Positions 48,338 to 61,564 of a stretch of 64,000 nt of DNA are shown piece after piece. The notes beneath the pieces were generated by a model. It did no database searches and was not told where the DNA came from. It saw nothing but the letters and a program-made list of their open reading frames with translations. Position numbers and translations under genes: made by a program. The stretch is from Lates calcarifer (taxonomy: Eukaryota; Chordata; Actinopteri; Centropomidae). Each line of letters opens with the position of its first letter. Position 1 is the first letter of the stretch. The stretch is taken from positions 5,630,196-5,694,195 of the forward strand of contig NC_066851.1 in assembly GCF_001640805.2 (NCBI RefSeq), read 5' to 3'.

Positions 48338-51300
48338 GGCGAGCTAAGCAAACCGCTGTCAGAAAACCAACCAGGTATAAAAGAAATGTTACAACCGTTT
48401 ATAAAATCGGTGCTGCAGCGTCTAACGGCAGCAACGCTTCTTCCGCTCGGTGAAAACAAACCGTTTTTCAGCTTTGCCTTCAATACTAGTGGACCGCACC
48501 ACTTTCTTTCTATGCACGGGGAACAAAACAATCCTCATAAATTTTACAAACATGTCTGTGACGGGAACGCGTGTCAATATATTTGTTTAGTACAATCGCG
48601 GTGTTATTTATCAAATTCTATAAAGGATTATGTGACATTTAGGTCGGATATTTGATCATCTGTGATTGCATCTCTGCGTTGTCAAGTGAATGGTTTAGTC
48701 CTAAGGTTTTGTTATTTTTGCCATACCGCCGTGCTCCGTGGGAGGGCGGTGTTTCTCGACACTTTAAAAAAACAGGAGCCAACACGTGATTTTTATTTTG
48801 GAGTTGGTTCCCACCCAGACACACCCCCTCCAGTTTATAACTCGCTCTAAAGGGAGATTACAGAGGATAGACGAAACCACACCACAAAATAAAGTTAACA
48901 TGAAAACAGTATGGCAGTCTTAACAAAAAATGAAAGGCCTTAGTATTTATTGTATGGATAGACTGACTAGAATGCACTGTCAAGGATTGCTGTTATTTTG
49001 TCTGCACCACTAATACTTATACTAATACTTTGAATTTTTGAATGAAACAAAGAAATTGCAGTAAACAAAATTGTTAACCAGAAAACATCATCGTTGATTT
49101 TGCTGTATTCAACCATTTAATTCACAACAATAATTTTAAACTGACAATGAAAATATTATTATTTGATCAATGTTACCACATTGTGTCCAGGTGACCAATC
49201 AGATTCTCTCTCTCTCTCTCTCTTTTATTTTTTTTTTTTAGATCTTTTCATAACCTGATGTCACAAGTGATTATTTCTACTGAACAATTTTTTGTTTATA
49301 AATCAAACTAATAAACCTCATTACACTGGACTGATGCTGACTATTGCTGCTGACACTGATACTATAGGCTTATACTCATTCCTAAGATAGCTTCATTACA
49401 ACATAACCACTTCAAATGAATGGCAAGGCAGTGGCTGTATTAAACCTTGAGCGAGCATTACAATTGACAAGTCAAAATTCAGGCTCTTTGTTAAATCAGA
49501 AAAATAGGCAACATGTTTTTTTTCTGGACAACTACAGCAGGAGTGTCTATAAGCAAGACATTGAGCTGTCAGCTGCTCCAGTGGAGCTACAAAGTGGCCA
49601 TCAGCATCAAATGAGTCTGTGTGTGCATGTAACCTTTTAAGGCATGGACATCTCATTTTGACATTAATGTTAGATTTCTTACGTCAGCATTGTATGTTTT
49701 CCCCAAATATTATTCATCAAAACACACTATGAGCTGTTGTATGGACCAAAGCTGAGACACTGCAATCACAGCTCAGTCTCTCAGGCCATGCAGGTCTCCT
49801 CTCTGTCTGCATTATTTGTGAGTTTTAGACTTAAAAAAACTGAGATGTGGTAGAAATGACTGCATGTTCTAAAAGCTGGATAGTTGTATGGATCCACACA
49901 TTACCACAAGATAGCAGTACAATGACTCAGCACAGCAGCACAAATGAACTGAATCCTCCTAAAAACTTTTTATCACCACAGTGCCCCTATCTGGTCCGTT
50001 CTTCTTCCTCACAATTGCAGACTTCCTGACAGGGAATTACTTGGAGGAGATGAGGCGTGAAGAGAAAATGAGAAGAAGATTCTCCATTTAAGTCTAAGTA
50101 GAAAACCACTTAAAGGGCATCCTAGTAAAAAAGTTCATTTTAAATAGAATTTCAGCTCAAGTGATTGACTGCAGTAATTTTATAAGAAATGTACCAATAT
50201 GTCTTATGTAAAAGTTCATCTGCTGTGACTGTGTCAGAGCTATACTTTGGTCTTTTATCTTTGATGGATTTGTTAAAGTTACTGCTGCTTAATTTCTGTC
50301 ATAATAGATTAATTCCTATTAAACTGACAATGACAATGCATTGTTAGAGCCTAGCTACCTTTATATAGTAGACATTCTACAATGAAAGAGACTTATTGCA
50401 CAGAGAAGAAGTGTGACAAAGAGAAAATAATCTGTTTTGTGTTTGATCCAACAAGCTTCTCTCATCTACAGCGAATCACAGGTATAATACACAGTAGACG
50501 TTGCGTATCATGTGTGTGAGACTACATGAATAACATTACATTCATTTTTAACAATTAGTTACAATTTAGTAATAGATAATAATGATAAATAATAAATAGA
50601 ATTACATATGTTTACAATGTTTGACAAATAAAAGTATATTAAATACAATTTATATGCACATTCTAACTCATATTCAAGACCTGCCTTAGTAGAATTAGAC
50701 TACAAACATGGAAAATTATGAGAAGAAATCTGAGCAAACAGCAGCAAGGTCATACAGGATTATCAGGAAATAGATAAAATAACAAGACTAAACATCGACA
50801 AAACTAATGCAGAGAGGATTGCATGGACTCCTTGATTACATGAAAGATGAAAAACAATGAGGAAAAAAGTTACAAAATACATTATTACTGTTAGAAAAAC
50901 TGTACCAGTAAAATGCATCATGTGTCAGTTTTCAAGTAATTAGTTTTAGTTATGGTTCAACAGTTTTTAGAGTGAAAATCCAGTTGATTGCTCTCATTAG
51001 TAATTGTTTTACCCAGACACAACCCTCTTTATACCCATGAATTTCAGCTGCTTATTCATGTTTTTTTCTTCCCTATAACAAGTTTTTTTCTTTACCTCAC
51101 AGGAGCAGGAGTAATAGGACAGGCCTAAAGAAAAGAAATGCATGATCTGACTATGAATGTATTTTATGGATAAATGTGTTAGATAACATTATTTGTTTTG
51201 AGAAGTTGTGGAGTAAGAGTAAGTTTTTCAGTGAATTTGTCATGTGCTACTAGCAAAGTCTCAAGGACGAGGAATATCTTAATGGTTATAGTCATCACTG

Positions 51301-51900
51301 CTGAGAATATAATGTTCATCCTGGACTACAAATCTCACTTAACATGGTAACTTGAATTAATCATAGGAAAACTGTTGCCTGTGTTCTCTTGGTAAAATAA
51401 AGTCCAGCCTAAACTCTTGGATCCACAGTATACAGACATAGCAACTAAACCTCTCTTTTAAATTAATTTTATAAGACTGTTCATGCTACCTATCTAGCTA
51501 ATTAAGTAGCTACACTGGGTTGTGAGCTCAGATTTTTTTCCATATTAAGATAAAATCTCCTGAGGCCTATTGTCACGAGGTCAGCTGTTTTACCTGTTCT
51601 GTCAGTGTCTGTCTCTGTGTTGCCTGCCCCTCCTCCTTGCACTCTGTCTCTCCTGCTGGGTCTGCCTGCTTGCCACTCCACACCTGCCTTGCTTCTGCAA
51701 TCAAGCTCATGTGGTTCCCTTCAGCTCATCACTCTGGGTTCTTAATCTGTAGTATGAGATGTAAGGACACGTAACATATTCGGATACTTGGATTACAGAC
51801 AACACGTGGGTCACATGTCTGAAAATCTGCTGTTACTGTTAATGATGTTCTGCCTGGAACACTCAGGCTGTATATGTATGAATGTAATGCTGTTATGTTC
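48338..51900. other. Non-coding region upstream of fbxo33
   Basis: The first few hundred bases are the fbxo33 promoter side. Beyond that the DNA is AT-rich with short unsupported open frames. A (TC)n plus T-run lies at 49205-49240. The stretch 51560-51740 is Cys/Leu-like pyrimidine-rich sequence (CTGCCTGCTTGCC type) resembling the end of a dispersed fish repeat. Confidence 0.5.
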
Positions 51901-52029
51901 AGTATGAACTTCATGTTAACAGTATGTCAGCCTCAGTGGAAACTGAACCTGGATGAAATATAAACATTCTGTAAAGTGGTACACATTCATATTTCCCATC
52001 ATTAATACTGCATGTTTTGGTGCCGGTAA

Positions 52030-52330
52030 CACCGAGTTAACCACGAACATAAACTCTTCGGAGCAGTTTAGAGACGCAGCGTAATTTACCATGGCAGCAG
52101 GCCTCAGGTAAAACTGTCCACCTTTCGTAGTACAGGTTAACCGGGAAGTTACACATGACGTCACCAAGTTACTCCTGAAGTTACCCTGATAAGCCAGTAA
52201 CCTCGCTTCGTAGTACAGGCCTCTGGTGGTTAGTGAGGTCATCCTTTCAGCAGAAAGCCTGCTTTTGCTGAAGTTTCCTTGAGCAACATATATAATCCCA
52301 CTTGCTGGCTGATCCTGCACCATAACCAGA
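52030..52330. repeat. Probable dispersed repeat with direct TTCGTAGTACAGG motif
   Basis: TTCGTAGTACAGG occurs at about 52125 and again about 80 bases later near 52208, with related GTTACTCC/GTTACCC strings between. On the minus strand this reads CCTGTACTACGAA, a motif I associate with widespread percomorph repeats. A 151-codon open frame on the minus strand overlaps it but has no recognisable domain. Confidence 0.45.
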
Positions 52331-54100
52331 GAACAAAACACACACTCCCTCTTCAGAAATGACATAAGCACGTCATATCCAATAAAATCTATTGCTGCTG
52401 AATACCAATGTGCAGGAGGGATGTGCCAACACTATTAATCTCCACTACCCAATTGTGAGATAATCGGTTTTATTTCCACCTGCAGAGTCTGACGGCAGCT
52501 GCTGCGGCTCTCATGTTGATACCTTAATGATGCTTCACACGGTACTCTGTGGTAAAGATAAGTGCTTCCCCTGATGATGAATTCGTGTCTGTAAAAATGA
52601 GAACAAAGAAATGTTGATTGCAGCCAAGTGTAAGTGGTGAAAATTGAGTGACTGCAGGGACCACACAAAGAGAACTATTTATCATGCTCGCCTGTGTAGG
52701 CATTTCAGTTGTGGTTTCCATTAAAAAGAGCCTTTACCAGTCTGCCTTCTTTGTTGCAGCCTGCTAATCAATGACATCCTCACAAACTCTATCTCTGTGC
52801 TCTGATTACTCGCAGACATGTTGGTGTCTTCCTCCGAATACTCATTAGTCTCTGAGCGTTCACCACACAGATATTTGTCTGTCTGCATTCCCCTGCACTA
52901 TACTATCACTGGCACTATTTTAATGATGTGATGCCACCATCCTGACTAAACAAAAGACAATGAATTGAGTAAGAAACAAGCATTTTGACTTTGTATGCTC
53001 ACTTTCATACAAAAACATTATATTCCTGTGTGTATGTGGAGCTAATTTTCATGCTCACCAGTTGACAAATTGAAAGGTCCACCACAGAGCACTGGGTGGT
53101 GGTAGAGGTCCATGACTGACTGCTGCTGACTCCTTGATACAGCTGCCACATTGAGGGGATATACAGAAATAGAGAAAAGAAGAGAGGATATATAGGTCAG
53201 AAATAAATAAGAAAAGGTTTATAACAAAAACATAGATAAATTAATCCTGAACTAAAAAACAAAACTACCACAAAAATAGGAACATACTCCAATTCTGAAT
53301 ATACAGATGTGTAATAGGAACAACAACATAATGAAGATATATGCACACAGTTATTTAGGCTTCTGGAAGATGTAGTTGGTGCTGCTATTGAACTGCAGTG
53401 CATTATACAACAAAGTGTTATTTTTACTCATTATTTAGCACAGCCTCACTGATATAAATGGATTGGACAAAGTAATGGGAACACCTGTCAGTATAACACA
53501 ATACAATTCAACAGTATGTCTTAGAATGTATGTCAGTAGTTGTGATATCTAATATAAATGTTGACAATCAATAATAAAATGTTTAAAAGAGTTAAATAAA
53601 AGAAGTTCATCTCAGTTTGAGAGACAGGGAAGAATAATATTAATGGCAAAAACAGATTGTTTGTTTAGATATAACTGTTGAAATTATTGTTGTCAAGAGA
53701 AATTGCCTATATTCTGTGGCTGTATACATTTCAGTAGTGCCCAGAGACTTGCATTAAAGCAAGGCTGTGTAGATTTGCTGAACAGTAGCCACACATGATA
53801 ATAGTAAATGCTAAAACATAGAATTATGCTAGAAGAGTCACAAACTCAGTCAGTTACACAGCAGTGTTTGCCAACATTAGCTAACATTAGACACATAAGC
53901 TGCTGTTCATACCAGACCAAACCTCTGCATGTATTAAATTGAGCAACTGTGTTTTATTTTGCTTATAAAATCAACATTTCCTTTGCAATAAGAAGAATAT
54001 GTCATCGCTTCTTTTAAAAGTTACACAGTCTTGCTTTAATACTGTATTCAAAATGAACTTGTTTTCTTGCTACAAGGTCATGATTTGAAATCTAAACTGA
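52331..54100. other. Non-coding, nothing recognised
   Basis: AT-rich sequence with no supported gene, RNA or mobile element. Confidence 0.5.
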
Positions 54101-54126
54101 AAGTATGTAAGTCAGGGAGGCTGGGG

Positions 54127-54460
54127 TGGATGGCCATGAATGACATGGAGTGAGGAGCTGTGGCTCATGAAAGTCAGGAGGAAAAAGGAAGAGAGGTTGG
54201 AGGGGTGAGAATGAAGACCCCGAAGGACACCAGGGAGCGCTTAAAAGAGGCTGTGAGGGCTGTAGAGAGGAAGATGCTCATTCTCAAGAAGAGAGTGGTT
54301 CACCGGCAGCTCCTTCATGTGGCTGGCTGCCTGAAATAGTGAAGGATGGAAGATGAGGTGGAGAGGCTTGACAGGCAGCTGGCCAAGAAAAGGATAGCCA
54401 TCCAAAATACAGTGCTAGTGGCAAGGCTGGTATTTTACAAGTATATCTTCCTCCCACTGA
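54127..54460 (+). pseudogene. Decayed coding-like segment (coiled-coil composition, three in-frame stops)
   Basis: In one frame the sequence reads as highly charged, helix-forming protein (for example MKTPKDTRERLKEAVRAVER from 54211, and later RMEDEVERLDRQLAKKR) interrupted by TGA near 54151 and adjacent TAG and TGA codons near 54340. The surroundings are AT-rich and non-coding, whereas this patch is G-rich and purine-biased. It could be the remnant of a retrocopy or of a mobile-element protein. I do not recognise the parent family. Confidence 0.35.
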
Positions 54461-56920
54461 ATTTTTTTTTTATAAATTTGCTATACATACAGCACAGCTA
54501 ACTGATCCTCAGTGAGGCATCTTTCTTGGAAAACACTGAAATATTATAGTCAATAAGATATGATGTGATATGACTGATATCAATGATAGAAAAGACGACA
54601 GATCTTGCTTGGAGATAAAATTGCATAAATATATGGGAGCAGCATCTTCATATAGTAGCCCATGTCATCATTCTGAAGACATGATTATAGTGCTCTTCTG
54701 TTGAATCTGAACTCATTCACCGCTACAATCTGCTGTATCACCTTGGTTTCTAGTTTGGATCTGTGCTTGTTTGTGTTAGTCAGTCATCTGTTGTCTGTTG
54801 GGGTTCAGCCTTGTCACTGTTATTACAAAGATGTTCTGTGTTTATGATCTAGCTCGGGGATGTTTTTCACTAAATTTGCAACCTGAAATCATTATCTTGT
54901 GTAGTGTATCATTAAATTCATTTCAGCTAAATTCAACTTGGCTCTGCTAGTTGTTTGCATAGTTTCACATTTTCACAGTTCAGTTACATAATGTGTGATG
55001 GCCTTTCCTGACTGCTGCATATCAGCCTGATAATGGTCTGATTCAACAGATGCAGAGCATCAGAAACAAAGATAAGTGTTAGTCATTTTATTCTGTATGT
55101 TGTGACACTGTCTGGGCCCTCCTGTTACACTCAGAAATAGATGTCATGACCTGGCTGAAGAGAATAATAAAAAGTGAACCTGTATGGTTTACTGATTGAA
55201 AAAAACAAAATAACCTCCCCCTCCAAAACAAATGGTAACCAAAACAAAATGTATTAGACTGTCAGTGGGATCATTCCATCTGTTTTTTTTATTTTTTATT
55301 TTATTATATAAAAGTACATTTGTTGGCTGAGTCACAGAGGGGATGGATGAAGAGAAACACCACCAGACTTAATAAAGACTTGCAAGTCAACAACAATACA
55401 ATAACTCTGGTATATTTGAACCTGGGAATTATTTTTCCATGTTTTGGGGTATAAATGATTGATTGGGACAAAAGTCTTTGGAATCAGTGCAGCACTGAGT
55501 ATAACCACAAAACTGCTAGAATTCTAATCCAATGGGCAACTGTCTACATAAAAATACATCCACTAACTAAAGTGCTTGTTTTCGCCACTGACAAGCTCTG
55601 ATTTATGTTGTATATATACGTTATATATGTTTTTTTTTTTGTTATATAAAGGATCTGAATACTTCTTCCACCACTGAAAGTCACACAAAAACACTATTAA
55701 CTATCCAACAGAGTGTTTCAGCAACTTCTGTCTTCTGTGAAGTAAAATTCTTGTTTTTGTCAATGGAGTCTGATAGTGATATATAATGATGTTTCTGTTA
55801 AACAAAAAAGGTCTTACTCTTTAATCAAAAGGTCTGTCTCTGTAGGAATCCTATCCATAATGTTGTCAGACAGTTTTTATAACAATCTGAGCCTGTCACT
55901 GGCAAAAACAAACACTTTACTGGACAATTGACAACTGGATTACACCACAGCAGGTGTTTGCAGTGGCTGGGTGTACTGTTCTTGCGCAATATTTTGTTCC
56001 TATCAAATAATTTACTACCCAAAATAAGGCCCATATTCAAAATATTGGAGTTACACTGTAAGACACATGTTTGGTATCATTTGCAAAAAGAACATAATAA
56101 GCTCAATTGCTTTGTTGATTCTGAGAATTTGAGAGAATCTGAGAATCAACAAAAGTCTTTGAGCTTATAATTATGTCTGAGTCATATGTGGTTACACAGG
56201 GAAGTAGTTCTCTTTGTAGGAAAGCCAAACCCACATTCAGGTGTCCAGGCTAAGTTAAATACAAGTCACATAACAATCACAAATATATTTCACCTGCAAA
56301 AAGAAGACATCTGCTGCTTTCATTTTCTTCAAGTGGTGAATTGGCTTTAAATGTAGTGTCCTTTAAACTAGGACAAGAGTGATAAATATGGAGTGCAAAT
56401 AGAGCCTATCAGTGCTCAGTATATTACCCATGATAAGTGATTTGCAAAATTGCCTAAACCACTCAGGGTGGCATAGCATTGCTGTAGTAATACAATTTGC
56501 AATACATGTGGGGATTTACTTCCAAGCAACCGGGTAATATGTGTGTATGTGTGTGGGTGGGTGATATAAGATGTTGTGACTGAGATGCTGTGGCTAGGAT
56601 GTGGTCTGTCAGAGTAAAATATATTGCACAGGGAGAAATGTTATTTGTCAGTCAGGCATTCTTCACAAAATCAGAATACCTTGTTTATTTGTAAATTGTC
56701 TGAGGAGCTTCTCTACTCAGAGCAGAACTCCATCTCCAGAAATCCAACATTTTGTAGTCAGACCTTCACATGTTTCTCAGTTTGTTGTGAAATGTGTTTT
56801 ACATTGCTTCACTGTTGCCAACGGTATTTTAATGGAAAAAGTTAAGAATGGAATGGAGAGGGTTTTTTTTGACAGATGCTGCTGGAATATGGACCACAGG
56901 TTTGTTTTGCACAGAAAGTA
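54461..56920. other. Non-coding, nothing recognised
   Basis: AT-rich intergenic DNA with poly-T tracts (for example near 55284 and 55630). No supported feature. Confidence 0.5.
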
Positions 56921-56929
56921 GTTCTTAGG

Positions 56930-57330
56930 CGTGATCTGCCATTCTGGTCCAAGTGTTTCATCAACCATTGGATGGACTGCCATGAAATTTTCTAAAGACA
57001 TTTATGATGAGAATGACTTTAATGACCCCTTGACTTTTGCTCTAACTCCACCACGAGGCTGATATTTTTGGCTTTTAGTGTCTTCACAGCTGTGGGATGG
57101 GCTGCAATAAAATATGATTAATATATTCAAACCTCAGTTGTGTTTAGTGCTATTTAGCAAATGCTAGCATGCTAAAGTGCTAAACTAAGATGGTGAACAT
57201 TATAAGCATTATACTTGTCTGGCTGTCTGGCAGCATTGTCACTGTGGCCATGTTAACACGCTGATGTTGGCATTTAACTCAAAGCACTACTTTGCCAAAC
57301 TAGTCTTTTGAGTAGAGTCTCAATCTTGTT
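56930..57330 (+). repeat. Ancient dispersed teleost repeat, copy 1
   Basis: The series TGGATGGACTGCCATGAAAT, CTCCACCACGAGGCTGA, TAGCATGCTAAAGTGCTAAA, AAGATGGTGAACATTATAA and ATTTAACTCAAAGCACTAC follows, in order, a repeat family seen throughout fish genomes. The copy is diverged and carries no open frame. Confidence 0.65.
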
Positions 57331-59006
57331 TTAAGGTTTTGGCACACAAAGGACCATCTTAATATGTAACATTAATGGATAAAAACAAAACAAACAAAAA
57401 CAAAGTAAGGACTTGGTGTGGCACCGTGGACATCTGTTTAGTTTTATGCCCAGAACTGTAGCTTGTGTATGTTTGTGTTACCTTTACCTTGTCATTATTT
57501 TTCAAATATCATCATTTATAATGGCTTGAGTGACTTTAATTCACCTCCAAACTGATTTGACCCAAAGAAGCTATGGAGTTTTCACCAGTAGATGGCAGTA
57601 GAAACTGTGTAATGTCAGTGACTGGTGTGGTAAGCCTTGACTAGAAGCAAGTTCCCAGAATCTGGATGGAGAATAATCATAGCAGCTAGCAACAAAGTCA
57701 GTGTTATTTCTGAGGCAGTTTCTCTGCTTTATATGCAGGTGATAAAAGAGTACAAGCAGTATATATATTCATGTTAAGTTTATATTCATCATGTACAAAA
57801 TTATTTATTTAAGGCTTTTTCTAAATAAAGCTTCCAAGCTCCTTTTTGTGGGTGAGCACACGCTTGCCAAACATGATGTTAAGATTATATTATTGTCCAT
57901 GAAATATGTCATGGTTGATCAGTGTGTATTATTCTGACACTGATAAAGGTAATAATTAGGATGCATAATGTGTTCTGTGTAATTCATTCACTTGACAGTA
58001 AATAAAACAACTCATTGTTCTGTATTAGTGTTTATATCCATAAGCAAGTTGCCCCAGTCTGATCCCAGAACAGTGTTGATAACAGACAGCAACAAAGCCT
58101 GTATTCATCTATTCTTTTGCTGTATTTGAAGCTTATATTAAAATCATCTAGCACCTGAATGAAAGATGTCCTTATTCAGTGTGTGTGACGCTGGCATAAC
58201 AAAAACTCACTGTAGCGAGACAATGCAGATGATAATAACAGCGAAAATGGACAAAGGAGAAGAGAATGAGAATACACACAGCTGGACTGGAAAACAGAGA
58301 AAAGTGGAGACATGGAACTCTATATGGTTCTGAATGTGCAGAAGGTTGTTAAGCCAAAATTAGATCTGTGGACTCTTTACTCTGTTCATTAATATCCTCC
58401 CTATGAAACCAAAAAAGAAACAACACATTATTAGTGGTTCTGAAAGAAAAGTTTGCTTGGCCTAACTTCTCAGCTTTCTGAATAAATGTCTTGTGTTGTG
58501 TACGCTGAGGCAGTAGCCAGATGGACAGATGGACATGTTGGTTGTCTTAGAAATGTTTGCGCTGCTTTGCAGCACTCACTTTCAACTCTCAAAGTAATTT
58601 ATTTTATGAGGACATACAACTTTCCTGCTCACTGTCAACAAAGCATCAGCAGAATAAGCTTCTGAAAGAACATTTCCTCCATTTGGCTCCATTTTGAGGA
58701 GAGCTGTTAGTTGTTCACATACAAACTAAAATCTTTGGAAACCAAATTTGATGAATTTTAAAATGCTCAAACAAACACCATTATAGTGAAATATTAAGTG
58801 TGTGATTTGCTTATTTTCTTTTTACTTTTAAGCCTTTTAGAGGGGGTAGCAAGGAAATGTAGGCTACAACTCTACAACTCCACACATTTATGTGACATGT
58901 ATGCTCAATAGTCTCTCATTATCAAATATGATATTGACCTTTCATAGGGGGGCTTATGGGAGGCATAAATTTCTAGGGTCAATAAACAGGAGAGAGAGAG
59001 AGAGAG

Positions 59007-59040
<34 letters not shown>

Positions 59041-59384
59041 AGCAGGCTGTGGGCTTCATATTTCATGTAGATGTACCAGGATTGATTTCAGCATCTCTTG
59101 AGAGAAGATTAGCTGTAAATGTGCTGTTACTGGCAGCACTGTGTGATGTGTAACTCCTCAGTCACACATTCATCCTGTTCAGAATGTAAAAAATATATTT
59201 ATTTATGTCAAAAATGTGCCTGTTTTAGCAAGATCAACCTCTAATCAGTAAATATATTCCAGTCATATTCATATATGATATTATCAACATCCAAAAAAGC
59301 AATCAAAAAACATACATGTGAAAACTCCCCTCTGTCTGCCATTCCAAACAATGGGAGATGAAATGATCACGAAACAGTAATGGC
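57331..59384. other. Non-coding with one compound microsatellite
   Basis: No gene is recognised. The (AG)n(TG)n microsatellite at 58990-59039 is the clearest feature. Confidence 0.55.
58990..59039. repeat. Compound (AG)n(TG)n microsatellite
   Basis: A run of GA repeats changes abruptly to about 28 bases of GT repeats. Confidence 0.95.
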
Positions 59385-59520
59385 ATGTTAGCAGCTTTTT
59401 GAGGCTGTATTTTGGCACCATGGAGCTTTGAGTTAACTGCAAACATCAGTATACTAACATGCTCACAGTAATAATTCCAACATGCTGATATTTAGCAGAT
59501 ATGATGTCATGGTACGTGAT
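59385..59520 (-). repeat. Ancient dispersed teleost repeat, copy 2 (inverted)
   Basis: GCTTTGAGTTAACTGCAAAC, ATACTAACATGCTCACAGT and CAACATGCTGATATTTAGC are the reverse complement of the 3' part of the element at 56930-57330. Only a partial copy is present. Confidence 0.55.
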
Positions 59521-60524
59521 AATTGGCATAAAACACAAAGAACAACCGGGCCTGATGGGAATGTCATTCCTGTCACTTTGCTAGTATTTTGTAATTTTTG
59601 TATTTGAAAAAAACAAAAACAAAAAAACATGGCCTGATAATTGTGCCAAACTAATTTTTGGATGATTTCCGAATGATTAAAATTCATCAAATAGCTGCAG
59701 ATGCACTTTAATCACCACAAATGTCAACTGCTGGAGGGGAGACCTCAGATTAAATTTCTTTAACATGTGCAGCACATTCAGAGTCTGAAGTGCTTTCTTT
59801 ACTTTACTGCCACTGTGTTCCAAGCACAGTACAACTGTTGTATTAAACTATTGTTAAATAAATCACTTCTACAAAATCCTCTCATGCTTGTCTACAGCTC
59901 ATTGATCAGTGAGAAGCTGCATCTCTCATACTGTAGCTTACAAATTGTGAGTGTGTGTGTGTGTGTGTTGTAGTACCTTGTTAAAGAAAGCACGTCTCCT
60001 TGTTTTCTCGGAAAACTAGTGGGTTGAGTGTTGGCAGTGCCAAGAATCTGCGAGTCACTGTTTCTCGCTGTTGAAAGATCAAGTACAGCGGAGTATGTGG
60101 GCGATCAGGATCTCATCCATTCATCATGCCAACAGTCTGCTCTCAGCTACAGTATACATTTGCAAGGAGACTGAATCCATTAATTCAGGCAATAATAACT
60201 TGGAATAAAGAAAGTAGAGGGGGGAATGGGGGGATTTTTAACCAGTGGCTGTGGAAAAGATTGAATAAACATGGCACAAAGATTATGAGGATATGGCTGT
60301 CCGAAACAAACTTTTAGGCATTAGTATGCCATTGTCAAGTTATCTTAAAATAATTATTGTAAACACAAGTCCATAGAGGAGACAACTGCAATCCCTTATC
60401 TCACAGTATTTGTATTGTTAGTGTTAACTTTATCAAAGTTAACAAGACATTTTGCATAAAGTTTGTTGTAGAGAGGGAAGATACAGCTTGTGCTCTCTTT
60501 CTTCCTCTTTGACATTTAAACTTG

Positions 60525-60663
60525 AACGCAACTGGACTTAGTTGTAGTCTGGGAAGACGTTTCACCTCTCATCCAAGAGGCTTCATCAGTTCCTGTACAC
60601 ATCTGACTCGCTTGGATGAGAGGTGTAACGTCTTCCCAGACTACAACTAAGTCCAGTTGCGTT
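60525..60663. repeat. Near-perfect 53-bp inverted repeat (hairpin)
   Basis: The left arm 60525-60577 starts AACGCAACTGGACTTAG and ends CATCCAAG. The right arm 60611-60663 is its reverse complement with about one mismatch (ACGTTT versus ACGTTA context), separated by a 33-base loop. The arm sequence, including GTCCAGTTGCGTTGAGATAA, resembles a family common in fish. It looks like a young foldback or palindromic insertion because the arms are nearly identical. Confidence 0.9.
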
Positions 60664-61434
60664 GAGATAACTATGACCTGGATGAATGAGAATATCCACA
60701 GGCTCTTTGACATTTGTTTTCCATTTTGCTTCACTTCAAAAAACTTGCTTGGTTTCAGCTGTAATAAGTGGCTTTTCTTGTTTTCTGTCATAAAGCAATT
60801 TTTTTGTGCCCTAAGGCCATAAAGCAGATTTCCCACAAGTCTGACCTGATAGCAAAGGGAAGCTTAAGGGTATTGTAGTTTGTTGACAACACTTACTCTT
60901 CTCTGGCTGTGGGGGATGATACAGTACATACAGTGCTTGTATAGCGATTGAACTGGCAGTTCGTAGGGGACAGAGCTTTCATCACTGGTTGAAGTACGTC
61001 TCAGCCATGTGACAGATTTCTCATGGTTAATGGTGTCATACAGACCCTTGTCAACCTGACAAACTGTCCAGTTTGAGAATTCTTCTCAACTGTCAGTCTA
61101 TAATAATGTCTATAACTCGATAAAAACGGAGTACATGTCTCGATCATGTATGACGGTGTGAAACCTAGTGTCCTGACAGCATTGTCAGCTGGTGCCACAA
61201 CACCTGTAGTTTTTGCTTTAACTGTGTGTATTTCTGAAACAGGCCTGTGGTTCTTGGCAGGCAGGCCGAACTCTGAAAACATCTTTCACCAGAGCTGAGA
61301 CTATAAAATGAGTCTCGCTCTCTGATAGTAGAAAGTATAGTAGAAACTATTCACGCCAAATCATTTTGACAAAGCGGGGACCAATGGCATCACTTCGTCA
61401 ACCGGCCAACTACATCACTCACTCAGTCACAAAT

Positions 61435-61560
61435 ATTCATGTAACTGGGGCCATTAACTGGTTGCTTATTGGCTCTTTATTAGTCATAATTAAGCACTTA
61501 TTCCTTACTTATTGCTTCTAGTCCATTAACTAAGAGGTTTCCCTCAATAACCTCAATCAG
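61435..61560. repeat. Fragment of an old dispersed fish repeat
   Basis: GGCCATTAACTGGTTGCT, TTGGCTCTTTATTAGTCAT and ATTAAGCACTTATT in this order resemble a well-spread teleost repeat. No ends can be defined. Confidence 0.45.
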
Positions 61561-61564
61561 CTCC

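Noticed and set aside
51916..52371. 151-codon minus-strand open frame
   Set aside because: No domain recognised; it overlaps a probable dispersed repeat and lacks splice or start support.
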